Shown: positions 12,643-26,073 of the stretch, piece by piece | Position numbering within the stretch: the stretch's first letter is position 1 | Layout of the letters: every line of letters begins with the position of its first letter | Source of the DNA: Baylisascaris procyonis | Taxonomy: Eukaryota; Nematoda; Chromadorea; Rhabditida; Ascarididae | Reading direction: 5' to 3' | Assembly (NCBI GenBank): GCA_037389465.1 | Contig: JAZARR010000274.1 | Location: 150,849-214,848 of the forward strand | DNA: 64,000 nt | Notes under the pieces: model-generated | Database searches by the model: none | What the model was told of the DNA's origin: nothing | The model's input: the letters and a program-made list of their open reading frames with translations, nothing else | Program-made: the position numbers and the translations under genes

Positions 12643-13169
12643 CTGTTGAAGGTGAGGCGCTGTTGAAGGCGACGCACTGTTGAAGGTGACGCACTGTTGA
12701 AGGCGACGCACTGTTGAAGGTGAGGCGCTGTTGAAGACGACGCACTGTTGAAGGTGAGGCGCTGTTGAAGACGACGCACTGTTGAAGGTGAGGCGCTGTT
12801 GAAGGCGACGCACTGTTGAAGGTGAGGCGCTGTTGAAGGCGACGCACTGTTGAAGACGACGCACTGTTGAAGGCGACGCACTGTTGAAGGTGAGGCGCTG
12901 TTGAAGACGACGCACTGTTGAAGGTGAGGCGCTGTTGAAGACGACGCACTGTTGAAGGTGAGGCGCTGTTGAAGACGACGCACTGTTGAAGGTGAGGCGC
13001 TGTTGAAGGCGACGCACTGTTGAAGGTGAGGCGCTGTTGAAGACGACGCACTGTTGAAGGTGAGGCGCTGTTGAAGACGACGCACTGTTGAAGGTGAGGC
13101 GCTGTTGAAGACGACGCACTGTTGAAGGTGAGGCGCTGTTGAAGACGACGCACTGTTGAAGGTGAGGCG

Positions 13170-13305
13170 CTGTTGAAGGAGACGCACTGTTGAAGGTGAG
13201 GCGCTGTTGAAGGCGACGCACTGTTGAAGGTGAGGCACTGTTGAAGGCGACGCACTGTTGAAGACGACGCACTGTTGAAGGTGAGGCGCTGTTGAAGACG
13301 ACGCA
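13170..13305 (+). repeat. 8-unit signature copy
   Basis: D A C a C B A B, preceded by B A and followed by a. The upstream half of the 306-bp block (A B A D A B B A) is not present in complete form here. Confidence 0.87.
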
Positions 13306-13714
13306 CTGTTGAAGGTGAGGCACTGTTGAAGGCGACGCACTGTTGAAGACGACGCACTGTTGAAGGTGACGCACTGTTGAAGGCGAGGCACTGTTGAAGG
13401 TGACGCACTGTTGAAGGTGAGGCACTGTTGAAGACGACGCACTGTTGAAGGTGAGGCGCTGTTGAAGGACGACGCACTGTTGAAGGTGAGGCACTGTTGA
13501 AGGTGACGCACTGTTGAAGACGACGCACTGTTGAAGGTGAGGCACTGTTGAAGACGACGCACTGTTGAAGGTGAGGCGCTGTTGAAGACGACGCACTGTT
13601 GAAGGTGAGGCGCTGTTGAAGGAGACGCACTGTTGAAGGTGAGGCGCTGTTGAAGACGACGCACTGTTGAAGGTGAGGCACTGTTGAAGGCGACGCACTG
13701 TTGAAGGTGAGGCG

Positions 13715-13850
13715 CTGTTGAAGGAGACGCACTGTTGAAGGTGAGGCGCTGTTGAAGGCGACGCACTGTTGAAGGTGAGGCACTGTTGAAGGCGACGCAC
13801 TGTTGAAGACGACGCACTGTTGAAGGTGAGGCGCTGTTGAAGACGACGCA
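13715..13850 (+). repeat. 8-unit signature, rightmost copy
   Basis: D A C a C B A B followed by A C. This is the last copy found, and the D unit becomes rare immediately to its right, so it marks the approximate end of the left domain. Confidence 0.87.
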
Positions 13851-14122
13851 CTGTTGAAGGTGAGGCGCTGTTGAAGGCGACGCACTGTTGAAGGTGACGC
13901 ACTGTTGAAGGCGACGCACTGTTGAAGGTGAGGCGCTGTTGAAGACGACGCACTGTTGAAGGTGAGGCGCTGTTGAAGACGACGCACTGTTGAAGGTGAG
14001 GCGCTGTTGAAGGCGACGCACTGTTGAAGGTGAGGCGCTGTTGAAGACGACGCACTGTTGAAGGTGAGGCACTGTTGAAGGTGAGGCGCTGTTGAAGACG
14101 ACGCACTGTTGAAGGTGAGGCA

Positions 14123-14133
14123 CTGTTGAAGCA
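14123..14133 (+). repeat. 11-bp truncated unit
   Basis: The head ctgttgaa is joined directly to gca, with six tail bases lost. Flanking units (a before, B after) are normal. Confidence 0.88.
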
Positions 14134-16477
14134 CTGTTGAAGACGACGCACTGTTGAAGGTGAGGCGCTGTTGAAGACGACGCACTGTTGAAGGTGAGGC
14201 GCTGTTGAAGACGACGCACTGTTGAAGGTGAGGCACTGTTGAAGGCGACGCACTGTTGAAGGTGAGGCGCTGTTGAAGACGACGCACTGTTGAAGGTGAG
14301 GCACTGTTGAAGGTGACGCACTGTTGAAGACGACGCACTGTTGAAGGTGAGGCGCTGTTGAAGACGACGCACTGTTGAAGGTGAGGCACTGTTGAAGGCG
14401 ACGCACTGTTGAAGGTGAGGCGCTGTTGAAGACGACGCACTGTTGAAGGTGAGGCGCTGTTGAAGACGACGCACTGTTGAAGGTGAGGCGCTGTTGAAGG
14501 CGACGCACTGTTGAAGGTGACGCACTGTTGAAGGCGACGCACTGTTGAAGGTGAGGCACTGTTGAAGACGACGCACTGTTGAAGGTGAGGCGCTGTTGAA
14601 GACGACGCACTGTTGAAGGTGAGGCGCTGTTGAAGGCGACGCACTGTTGAAGGTGAGGCGCTGTTGAAGACGACGCACTGTTGAAGGTGAGGCACTGTTG
14701 AAGGCGACGCACTGTTGAAGGTGAGGCACTGTTGAAGACGACGCACTGTTGAAGGTGAGGCACTGTTGAAGGCGACGCACTGTTGAAGGTGACGCACTGT
14801 TGAAGGTGAGGCACTGTTGAAGACGACGCACTGTTGAAGGTGAGGCGCTGTTGAAGACGACGCACTGTTGAAGGTGAGGCGCTGTTGAAGGCGACGCACT
14901 GTTGAAGGTGAGGCGCTGTTGAAGGCGACGCACTGTTGAAGGTGAGGCACTGTTGAAGGCGACGCACTGTTGAAGACGACGCACTGTTGAAGGTGAGGCG
15001 CTGTTGAAGACGACGCACTGTTGAAGGTGAGGCGCTGTTGAAGGCGACGCACTGTTGAAGGTGAGGCACTGTTGAAGACGACGCACTGTTGAAGGTGAGG
15101 CGCTGTTGAAGACGACGCACTGTTGAAGGTGAGGCGCTGTTGAAGACGACGCACTGTTGAAGGTGAGGCGCTGTTGAAGGCGACGCACTGTTGAAGGTGA
15201 GGCGCTGTTGAAGACGACGCACTGTTGAAGGTGAGGCGCTGTTGAAGACGACGCACTGTTGAAGGTGAGGCGCTGTTGAAGACGACGCACTGTTGAAGGT
15301 GAGGCGCTGTTGAAGGAGACGCACTGTTGAAGGTGAGGCACTGTTGAAGGACGCACTGTTGAAGACGACGCACTGTTGAAGGTGAGGCGCTGTTGAAGAC
15401 GACGCACTGTTGAAGGTGAGGCGCTGTTGAAGGCGACGCACTGTTGAAGGTGAGGCGCTGTTGAAGGCGACGCACTGTTGAAGGTGAGGCACTGTTGAAG
15501 GCGACGCACTGTTGAAGACGACGCACTGTTGAAGGTGAGGCGCTGTTGAAGACGACGCACTGTTGAAGGTGAGGCGCTGTTGAAGGCGACGCACTGTTGA
15601 AGACGACGCACTGTTGAAGGTGAGGCGCTGTTGAAGACGACGCACTGTTGAAGGTGAGGCGCTGTTGAAGGCGACGCACTGTTGAAGGTGAGGCACTGTT
15701 GAAGGCGACGCACTGTTGAAGGTGAGGCGCTGTTGAAGACGACGCACTGTTGAAGGTGAGGCGCTGTTGAAGACGACGCACTGTTGAAGGTGAGGCACTG
15801 TTGAAGGCGACGCACTGTTGAAGGTGAGGCGCTGTTGAAGACGACGCACTGTTGAAGGTGAGGCACTGTTGAAGGCGACGCACTGTTGAAGGTGAGGCAC
15901 TGTTGAAGACGACGCACTGTTGAAGGTGAGGCGCTGTTGAAGACGACGCACTGTTGAAGGTGAGGCGCTGTTGAAGGCGACGCACTGTTGAAGGTGAGGC
16001 ACTGTTGAAGGCGACGCACTGTTGAAGGTGACGCACTGTTGAAGGTGAGGCGCTGTTGAAGACGACGCACTGTTGAAGGTGAGGCGCTGTTGAAGGCGAC
16101 GCACTGTTGAAGGTGAGGCGCTGTTGAAGACGACGCACTGTTGAAGGTGAGGCACTGTTGAAGGCGACGCACTGTTGAAGGTGAGGCACTGTTGAAGACG
16201 ACGCACTGTTGAAGGTGAGGCACTGTTGAAGACGACGCACTGTTGAAGGTGAGGCGCTGTTGAAGACGACGCACTGTTGAAGGTGAGGCGCTGTTGAAGG
16301 CGACGCACTGTTGAAGGTGAGGCACTGTTGAAGACGACGCACTGTTGAAGGTGAGGCGCTGTTGAAGACGACGCACTGTTGAAGGTGAGGCACTGTTGAA
16401 GGCGACGCACTGTTGAAGGTGAGGCGCTGTTGAAGACGACGCACTGTTGAAGGTGAGGCGCTGTTGAAGACGACGCA

Positions 16478-16545
16478 CTGTTGAAGGTGAGGCACTGTTG
16501 AAGGTGAGGCGGTGTTGAAGACGACGCACTGTTGAAGGTGAGGCA
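16478..16545 (+). repeat. Rare-variant block a-A-B'-a, right copy
   Basis: It matches 1646-1713 base for base over 68 bp, including the g at unit position 1 (16512). The flanking units differ in only some positions: left flank A-B here against A-C there, and B here against D there on the right. Confidence 0.8.
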
Positions 16546-16767
16546 CTGTTGAAGACGACGCACTGTTGAAGGTGAGGCGCTGTTGAAGGCGACGCACTGT
16601 TGAAGGTGAGGCACTGTTGAAGGCGACGCACTGTTGAAGGTGAGGCGCTGTTGAAGACGACGCACTGTTGAAGGTGAGGCGCTGTTGAAGACGACGCACT
16701 GTTGAAGGTGAGGCGCTGTTGAAGGACGACGCACTGTTGAAGGTGAGGCGCTGTTGAAGGCGACGCA

Positions 16768-16786
16768 CTGTTGAAGGTGAGGCGCA
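16768..16786 (+). repeat. 19-bp unit ending gcgca
   Basis: The A and a tail endings appear fused (gtgaggcgca), adding 2 bp. The same form occurs again near 56.22 kb. Confidence 0.85.
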
Positions 16787-19700
16787 CTGTTGAAGACGAC
16801 GCACTGTTGAAGACGACGCACTGTTGAAGGTGAGGCGCTGTTGAAGGACGACGCACTGTTGAAGGTGAGGCGCTGTTGAAGGCGACGCACTGTTGAAGGT
16901 GAGGCACTGTTGAAGGCGACGCACTGTTGAAGGTGAGGCACTGTTGAAGGTGAGGCACTGTTGAAGACGACGCACTGTTGAAGGTGAGGCACTGTTGAAG
17001 GCGACGCACTGTTGAAGACGACGCACTGTTGAAGGTGAGGCGCTGTTGAAGACGACGCACTGTTGAAGGTGAGGCGCTGTTGAAGACGACGCACTGTTGA
17101 AGGTGAGGCGCTGTTGAAGACGACGCACTGTTGAAGGTGAGGCGCTGTTGAAGGAGACGCACTGTTGAAGGTGAGGCACTGTTGAAGGCGACGCACTGTT
17201 GAAGACGACGCACTGTTGAAGGTGAGGCGCTGTTGAAGACGACGCACTGTTGAAGACGACGCACTGTTGAAGGTGAGGCACTGTTGAAGACGACGCACTG
17301 TTGAAGGTGAGGCACTGTTGAAGACGACGCACTGTTGAAGGCGACGCGCTGTTGAAGGTGTGGCACTGTTGAAGGCGACGCACTGTTGAAGGTGACGCAC
17401 TGTTGAAGGTGAGGCACTGTTGAAGACGACGCACTGTTGAAGGTGAGGCACTGTTGAAGGTGACGCACTGTTGAAGGTGAGGCGCTGTTGAAGGTGACGC
17501 ACTGTTGAAGGTGACGCACTGTTGAAGGCGACGCACTGTTGAAGGTGAGGCACTGTTGAAGACGACGCACTGTTGAAGGTGAGGCGCTGTTGAAGGCGAC
17601 GCACTGTTGAAGGTGAGGCGCTGTTGAAGACGACGCACTGTTGAAGGTGAGGCGCTGTTGAAGGCGACGCACTGTTGAAGGTGAGGCGCTGTTGAAGACG
17701 ACGCACTGTTGAAGGTGAGGCGCTGTTGAAGGCGACGCACTGTTGAAGGTGAGGCACTGTTGAAGGCGACGCACTGTTGAAGACGACGCACTGTTGAAGG
17801 TGAGGCGCTGTTGAAGACGACGCACTGTTGAAGGTGAGGCGCTGTTGAAGGCGACGCACTGTTGAAGGTGAGGCGCTGTTGAAGACGACGCACTGTTGAA
17901 GGTGAGGCACTGTTGAAGGCGACGCACTGTTGAAGGTGAGGCGCTGTTGAAGGTGACGCACTGTTGAAGGTGACGCACTGTTGAAGGTGAGGCACTGTTG
18001 AAGGCGAGGCACTGTTGAAGACGACGCACTGTTGAAGACGACGCACTGTTGAAGGTGAGGCACTGTTGAAGACGACGCACTGTTGAAGGTGAGGCACTGT
18101 TGAAGGCGACGCACTGTTGAAGGTGAGGCACTGTTGAAGGTGAGGCGCTGTTGAAGACGACGCACTGTTGAAGGTGAGGCACTGTTGAAGGCGACGCACT
18201 GTTGAAGGTGAGGCGCTGTTGAAGACGACGCACTGTTGAAGGTGAGGCGCTGTTGAAGACGACGCACTGTTGAAGGTGAGGCACTGTTGAAGACGACGCA
18301 CTGTTGAAGGTGAGGCACTGTTGAAGACGACGCACTGTTGAAGGTGAGGCACTGTTGAAGGCGACGCACTGTTGAAGGTGAGGCACTGTTGAAGGCGACG
18401 CACTGTTGAAGGTGAGGCACTGTTGAAGGTGACGCACTGTTGAAGACGACGCACTGTTGAAGGTGAGGCGCTGTTGAAGACGACGCACTGTTGAAGGTGA
18501 GGCGCTGTTGAAGGAGACGCACTGTTGAAGGTGAGGCGCTGTTGAAGACGACGCACTGTTGAAGGTGAGGCGCTGTTGAAGACGACGCACTGTTGAAGGT
18601 GAGGCACTGTTGAAGACGACGCACTGTTGAAGGTGAGGCACTGTTGAAGGCGACGCACTGTTGAAGGTGAGGCGCTGTTGAAGACGACGCACTGTTGAAG
18701 GTGAGGCACTGTTGAAGGCGACGCACTGTTGAAGGTGAGGCACTGTTGAAGGTGACGCACTGTTGAAGGTGAGGCACTGTTGAAGGTGAGGCACTGTTGA
18801 AGACGACGCACTGTTGAAGGTGAGGCGCTGTTGAAGACGACGCACTGTTGAAGGTGAGGCGCTGTTGAAGACGACGCACTGTTGAAGACGACGCACTGTT
18901 GAAGGTGAGGCGCTGTTGAAGACGACGCACTGTTGAAGGTGAGGCACTGTTGAAGGTGAGGCACTGTTGAAGGCGACGCACTGTTGAAGGTGAGGCACTG
19001 TTGAAGGCGACGCACTGTTGAAGGTGACGCACTGTTGAAGGCGACGCACTGTTGAAGGTGAGGCACTGTTGAAGGCGACGCACTGTTGAAGGTGAGGCGC
19101 TGTTGAAGACGACGCACTGTTGAAGGTGAGGCACTGTTGAAGGCGACGCACTGTTGAAGGTGACGCACTGTTGAAGGTGAGGCGCTGTTGAAGACGACGC
19201 ACTGTTGAAGGTGAGGCACTGTTGAAGGCGACGCACTGTTGAAGGTGAGGCACTGTTGAAGGCGACGCACTGTTGAAGGTGAGGCACTGTTGAAGACGAC
19301 GCACTGTTGAAGACGACGCACTGTTGAAGGTGAGGCGCTGTTGAAGGCGACGCACTGTTGAAGGCGACGCACTGTTGAAGGTGAGGCACTGTTGAAGGTG
19401 ACGCACTGTTGAAGACGACGCACTGTTGAAGGTGAGGCGCTGTTGAAGGCGACGCACTGTTGAAGGTGAGGCACTGTTGAAGGCGACGCACTGTTGAAGG
19501 CGACGCACTGTTGAAGGTGAGGCACTGTTGAAGGCGACGCACTGTTGAAGGTGACGCACTGTTGAAGGCGACGCACTGTTGAAGGTGACGCACTGTTGAA
19601 GACGACGCACTGTTGAAGGTGACGCACTGTTGAAGGCGACGCACTGTTGAAGGTGACGCACTGTTGAAGGCGACGCACTGTTGAAGACGACGCACTGTTG

Positions 19701-20644
19701 AAGGTGAGGCGCTGTTGAAGACGACGCACTGTTGAAGGTGAGGCGCTGTTGAAGACGACGCACTGTTGAAGGTGAGGCGCTGTTGAAGACGACGCACTGT
19801 TGAAGGTGAGGCACTGTCGAAGGTGACGCACTGTTGAAGACGACGCACTGTTGAAGGTGAGGCACTGTTGAAGGCGACGCACTGTTGAAGACGACGCACT
19901 GTTGAAGGTGAGGCACTGTTGAAGGCGACGCACTGTTGAAGGTGAGGCGCTGTTGAAGGCGACGCACTGTTGAAGGTGAGGCACTGTTGAAGGTGAGGCG
20001 CTGTTGAAGACGACGCACTGTTGAAGGTGAGGCACTGTTGAAGGCGACGCACTGTTGAAGGTGAGGCGCTGTTGAAGACGACGCACTGTTGAAGGTGAGG
20101 CGCTGTTGAAGACGACGCACTGTTGAAGGTGAGGCGCTGTTGAAGACGACGCACTGTTGAAGGTGAGGCACTGTTGAAGGCGACGCACTGTTGAAGGTGA
20201 GGCGCTGTTGAAGACGACGCACTGTTGAAGGTGAGGCACTGTTGAAGGCGACGCACTGTTGAAGGTGAGGCACTGTTGAAGACGACGCACTGTTGAAGGT
20301 GAGGCACTGTTGAAGGTGAGGCACTGTTGAAGACGACGCACTGTTGAAGGTGAGGCACTGTTGAAGGCGACGCACTGTTGAAGGTGAGGCGCTGTTGAAG
20401 ACGACGCACTGTTGAAGGTGAGGCACTGTTGAAGGCGACGCACTGTTGAAGGTGAGGCGCTGTTGAAGACGACGCACTGTTGAAGGTGAGGCACTGTTGA
20501 AGGACGCACTGTTGAAGGTGAGGCGCTGTTGAAGACGACGCACTGTTGAAGGTGACGCACTGTTGAAGGTGAGGCGCTGTTGAAGACGACGCACTGTTGA
20601 AGGTGAGGCACTGTTGAAGGCGACGCACTGTTGAAGGTGAGGCA

Positions 20645-20899
20645 CTGTTGAAGGTGAGGCGCTGTTGAAGACGACGCACTGTTGAAGGTGAGGCGCTGTT
20701 GAAGACGACGCACTGTTGAAGGTGAGGCGCTGTTGAAGACGACGCACTGTTGAAGGTGAGGCGCTGTTGAAGACGACGCACTGTTGAAGGTGAGGCGCTG
20801 TTGAAGACGACGCACTGTTGAAGGTGAGGCGCTGTTGAAGACGACGCACTGTTGAAGGTGAGGCGCTGTTGAAGACGACGCACTGTTGAAGGTGAGGCG
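20645..20899 (+). repeat. Long pure A-B dimer run
   Basis: Fifteen units alternate strictly A B A B up to a final A at 20883-20899, giving seven and a half copies of the 34-bp dimer with no change. A C unit follows at 20900. It is one of the longest perfect dimer runs I noticed. Confidence 0.9.
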
Positions 20900-22578
20900 C
20901 TGTTGAAGGCGACGCACTGTTGAAGGTGAGGCACTGTTGAAGATGACGCACTGTTGAAGGTGACGCACTGTTGAAGGTGAGGCACTGTTGAAGACGACGC
21001 ACTGTTGAAGGTGAGGCACTGTTGAAGACGACGCACTGTTGAAGGTGAGGCGCTGTTGAAGACGACGCACTGTTGAAGGTGAGGCGCTGTTGAAGGCGAC
21101 GCACTGTTGAAGGTGAGGCACTGTTGAAGGTGACGCACTGTTGAAGGTGAGGCGCTGTTGAAGGTGACGCACTGTTGAAGGCGACGCACTGTTGAAGGTG
21201 AGGCACTGTTGAAGGCGACGCACTGTTGAAGGTGAGGCACTGTTGAAGGCGACGCACTGTTGAAGGTGACGCACTGTTGAAGGCGACGCACTGTTGAAGG
21301 TGACGCACTGTTGAAGACGACGCACTGTTGAAGGTGAGGCACTGTTGAAGGCGACGCACTGTTGAAGGTGAGGCACTGTTGAAGACGACGCACTGTTGAA
21401 GGTGAGGCACTGTTGAAGGCGACGCACTGTTGAAGGTGAGGCACTGTTGAAGACGACGCACTGTTGAAGGTGAGGCACTGTTGAAGACGACGCACTGTTG
21501 AAGGTGAGGCACTGTTGAAGACGACGCACTGTTGAAGGTGAGGCGCTGTTGAAGACGACGCACTGTTGAAGGTGAGGCGCTGTTGAAGACGACGCACTGT
21601 TGAAGGTGAGGCGCTGTTGAAGGCGACGCACTGTTGAAGGTGAGGCGCTGTTGAAGGCGACGCACTGTTGAAGGTGAGGCACTGTTGAAGGCGACGCACT
21701 GTTGAAGGCGACGCACTGTTGAAGGTGAGGCACTGTTGAAGGCGACGCACTGTTGAAGGTGACGCTGTTGAAGGCGACGCACTGTTGAAGGTGAGGCGCT
21801 GTTGAAGACGACGCACTGTTGAAGGTGAGGCACTGTTGAAGGCGACGCACTGTTGAAGGTGAGGCACTGTTGAAGGCGACGCACTGTTGAAGGTGACGCA
21901 CTGTTGAAGGCGACGCACTGTTGAAGGTGAGGCACTGTTGAAGACGACGCACTGTTGAAGGTGAGGCACTGTTGAAGGCGACGCACTGTTGAAGGTGAGG
22001 CACTGTTGAAGGCGACGCACTGTTGAAGGTGAGGCACTGTTGAAGGTGAGGCACTGTTGAAGACGACGCACTGTTGAAGGTGAGGCACTGTTGAAGGACG
22101 CACTGTTGAAGGTGACGCACTGTTGAAGACGACGCACTGTTGAAGGTGAGGCACTGTTGAAGGCGACGCACTGTTGAAGGTGAGGCGCTGTTGAAGACGA
22201 CGCACTGTTGAAGGTGAGGCGCTGTTGAAGGCGACGCACTGTTGAAGGTGAGGCGCTGTTGAAGACGACGCACTGTTGAAGGTGAGGCACTGTTGAAGGT
22301 GAGGCACTGTTGAAGACGACGCACTGTTGAAGGTGAGGCACTGTTGAAGACGACGCACTGTTGAAGGTGAGGCACTGTTGAAGGTGAGGCACTGTTGAAG
22401 ACGACGCACTGTTGAAGGTGAGGCGCTGTTGAAGACGACGCACTGTTGAAGGTGAGGCGCTGTTGAAGACGACGCACTGTTGAAGGTGAGGCGCTGTTGA
22501 AGACGACGCACTGTTGAAGGTGAGGCACTGTTGAAGGCGACGCACTGTTGAAGGTGAGGCGCTGTTGAAGACGACGCA

Positions 22579-22663
22579 CTGTTGAAGGTGACGCACTGTT
22601 GAAGGTGACGCACTGTTGAAGGTGACGCACTGTTGAAGCTGACGCACTGTTGAAGGTGACGCA
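22579..22663 (+). repeat. Run of E units with one private variant
   Basis: Five consecutive E-type units. The fourth (22630-22646) has c in place of g at position 10 (tail ctgacgca), a form I saw nowhere else in the window. Its presence in only one unit of the run suggests a young mutation not yet spread. Confidence 0.82.
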
Positions 22664-25600
22664 CTGTTGAAGGCGACGCACTGTTGAAGACGACGCACTG
22701 TTGAAGGTGAGGCACTGTTGAAGACGACGCACTGTTGAAGGTGAGGCACTGTTGAAGACGACGCACTGTTGAAGGTGAGGCGCTGTTGAAGACGACGCAC
22801 TGTTGAAGGTGAGGCACTGTTGAAGGTGAGGCACTGTTGAAGACGACGCACTGTTGAAGGTGAGGCACTGTTGAAGGCGACGCACTGTTGAAGGTGAGGC
22901 ACTGTTGAAGGCGACGCACTGTTGAAGGTGAGGCACTGTTGAAGGTGAGGCACTGTTGAAGGCGACGCACTGTTGAAGGTGAGGCACTGTTGAAGGCGAC
23001 GCACTGTTGAAGGTGAGGCACTGTTGAAGGCGAGGCACTGTTGAAGGTGACGCACTGTTGAAGGTGACGCACTGTTGAAGGCGACGCACTGTTGAAGGTG
23101 AGGCACTGTTGAAGGTGACGCACTGTTGAAGGCGACGCACTGTTGAAGGTGAGGCACTGTTGAAGGCGACGCACTGTTGAAGACGACGCACTGTTGAAGG
23201 TGAGGCACTGTTGAAGGCGACGCACTGTTGAAGGTGAGGCGCTGTTGAAGACGACGCACTGTTGAAGGTGAGGCACTGTTGAAGGCGACGCACTGTTGAA
23301 GGTGAGGCGCTGTTGAAGACGACGCACTGTTGAAGGTGAGGCACTGTTGAAGGCGACGCACTGTTGAAGGTGAGGCGCTGTTGAAGGCGACGCACTGTTG
23401 AAGGTGAGGCGCTGTTGAAGACGACGCACTGTTGAAGGTGAGGCGCTGTTGAAGACGACGCACTGTTGAAGGTGAGGCGCTGTTGAAGACGACGCGCTGT
23501 TGAAGGTGAGGCACTGTTGAAGGCGACGCACTGTTGAAGGTGAGGCGCTGTTGAAGACGACGCACTGTTGAAGGTGAGGCGCTGTTGAAGACGACGCACT
23601 GTTGAAGGTGAGGCACTGTTGAAGACGACGCACTGTTGAAGGTGACGCACTGTTGAAGACGACGCACTGTTGAAGGTGAGGCGCTGTTGAAGGCGACGCA
23701 CTGTTGAAGGTGAGGCACTGTTGAAGGCGACGCACTGTTGAAGGTGAGGCGCTGTTGAAGACGACGCACTGTTGAAGGTGAGGCACTGTTGAAGAGACGC
23801 ACTGTTGAAGGTGAGGCGCTGTTGAAGGCGACGCACTGTTGAAGGTGAGGCACTGTTGAAGACGACGCACTGTTGAAGGTGAGGCGCTGTTGAAGACGAC
23901 GCACTGTTGAAGGTGAGGCACTGTTGAAGACGACGCACTGTTGAAGGTGAGGCGCTGTTGAAGACGACGCACTGTTGAAGGTGAGGCACTGTTGAAGACG
24001 ACGCACTGTTGAAGGTGAGGCACTGTTGAAGGCGACGCACTGTTGAAGGTGAGGCACTGTTGAAGGCGACGCACTGTTGAAGACGACGCACTGTTGAAGG
24101 TGAGGCGCTGTTGAAGACGACGCACTGTTGAAGGTGAGGCGCTGTTGAAGACGACGCACTGTTGAAGGTGACGCACTGTTGAAGGTGACGCACTGTTGAA
24201 GGTGAGGCACTGTTGAAGGTGAGGCACTGTTGAAGGTGACGCACTGTTGAAGGTGACGCACTGTTGAAGGTGAGGCGCTGTTGAAGACGACGCACTGTTG
24301 AAGGTGAGGCACTGTTGAAGGCGACGCACTGTTGAAGGTGAGGCGCTGTTGAAGACGACGCACTGTTGAAGGTGAGGCACTGTTGAAGGCGACGCACTGT
24401 TGAAGACGACGCACTGTTGAAGGTGAGGCACTGTTGAAGGCGACGCACTGTTGAAGGTGAGGCGCTGTTGAAGGCGACGCACTGTTGAAGGTGAGGCACT
24501 GTTGAAGGTGAGGCGCTGTTGAAGACGACGCACTGTTGAAGGTGAGGCACTGTTGAAGGCGACGCACTGTTGAAGGTGAGGCGCTGTTGAAGACGACGCA
24601 CTGTTGAAGGTGAGGCACTGTTGAAGACGACGCACTGTTGAAGGTGAGGCACTGTTGAAGGCGACGCACTGTTGAAGGTGAGGCACTGTTGAAGACGACG
24701 CACTGTTGAAGGTGAGGCGCTGTTGAAGACGACGCACTGTTGAAGGTGAGGCGCTGTTGAAGACGACGCACTGTTGAAGGTGAGGCGCTGTTGAAGACGA
24801 CGCACTGTTGAAGGTGAGGCGCTGTTGAAGACGACGCACTGTTGAAGGTGACGCACTGTTGAAGACGACGCACTGTTGAAGGTGACGCACTGTTGAAGGT
24901 GAGGCACTGTTGAAGGCGACGCACTGTTGAAGGCGACGCACTGTTGAAGGTGCACTGTTGAAGGTGAGGCACTGTTGAAGACGACGCACTGTTGAAGGTG
25001 AGGCACTGTTGAAGACGACGCACTGTTGAAGGTGAGGCGCTGTTGAAGACGACGCACTGTTGAAGGTGAGGCGCTGTTGAAGACGACGCACTGTTGAAGG
25101 TGTGGCACTGTTGAAGACGACGCACTGTTGAAGGTGAGGCGCTGTTGAAGACGACGCACTGTTGAAGGTGAGGCACTGTTGAAGGCGACGCACTGTTGAA
25201 GGTGAGGCGCTGTTGAAGACGACGCACTGTTGAAGGTGAGGCACTGTTGAAGGTGAGGCACTGTTGAAGACGACGCACTGTTGAAGGTGACGCACTGTTG
25301 AAGACGACGCACTGTTGAAGGTGAGGCGCTGTTGAAGACGACGCACTGTTGAAGGTGAGGCACTGTTGAAGGCGACGCACTGTTGAAGGTGAGGCGCTGT
25401 TGAAGACGACGCACTGTTGAAGGTGAGGCACTGTTGAAGACGACGCACTGTTGAAGGTGAGGCACTGTTGAAGGCGACGCACTGTTGAAGGTGAGGCACT
25501 GTTGAAGACGACGCACTGTTGAAGGTGAGGCGCTGTTGAAGACGACGCACTGTTGAAGGTGAGGCGCTGTTGAAGACGACGCACTGTTGAAGGTGAGGCG

Positions 25601-26059
25601 CTGTTGAAGGCGACGCACTGTTGAAGGTGAGGCACTGTTGAAGACGACGCACTGTTGAAGGTGACGCACTGTTGAAGGTGAGGCACTGTTGAAGACGACG
25701 CACTGTTGAAGGTGAGGCGCTGTTGAAGGCGACGCACTGTTGAAGGTGACGCACTGTTGAAGGTGACGCACTGTTGAAGACGACGCACTGTTGAAGGTGA
25801 GGCACTGTTGAAGGTGAGGCACTGTTGAAGGCGACGCACTGTTGAAGGTGACGCACTGTTGAAGGTGAGGCACTGTTGAAGGTGACGCACTGTTGAAGGC
25901 GACGCACTGTTGAAGGTGAGGCACTGTTGAAGGCGACGCACTGTTGAAGACGACGCACTGTTGAAGGTGAGGCGCTGTTGAAGACGACGCACTGTTGAAG
26001 GTGAGGCACTGTTGAAGGCGACGCACTGTTGAAGGTGACGCACTGTTGAAGGTGAGGCG

Positions 26060-26073
26060 TTGAAGGTGACGCA
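26060..26073 (+). repeat. 14-bp unit lacking the first three bases
   Basis: After an A unit the next unit starts at ttgaag, missing ctg, giving the junction gcgttgaag. The same event is seen near 48184-48197. Confidence 0.86.

Larger units (their letters stand above)
1..13900 (+). repeat. Left domain: A/B/D-rich with higher-order repeats
   Basis: This stretch is distinguished by frequent D units (tail gagacgca), abundant A and B, and scattered F units. It holds a divergent higher-order repeat whose best form is an 18-unit, 306-bp block, and a shorter 8-unit signature D-A-C-[a or F]-C-B-A-B found 11 times. Older-looking relatives occur near 2.0-2.6 kb, where two stretches end in F units at 2234 and 2522. 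The right limit is approximate: it is set after the last signature copy at 13715-13850, beyond which D units become rare. Length-variant units are few here. There is no gene in the interval. Confidence 0.85.
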
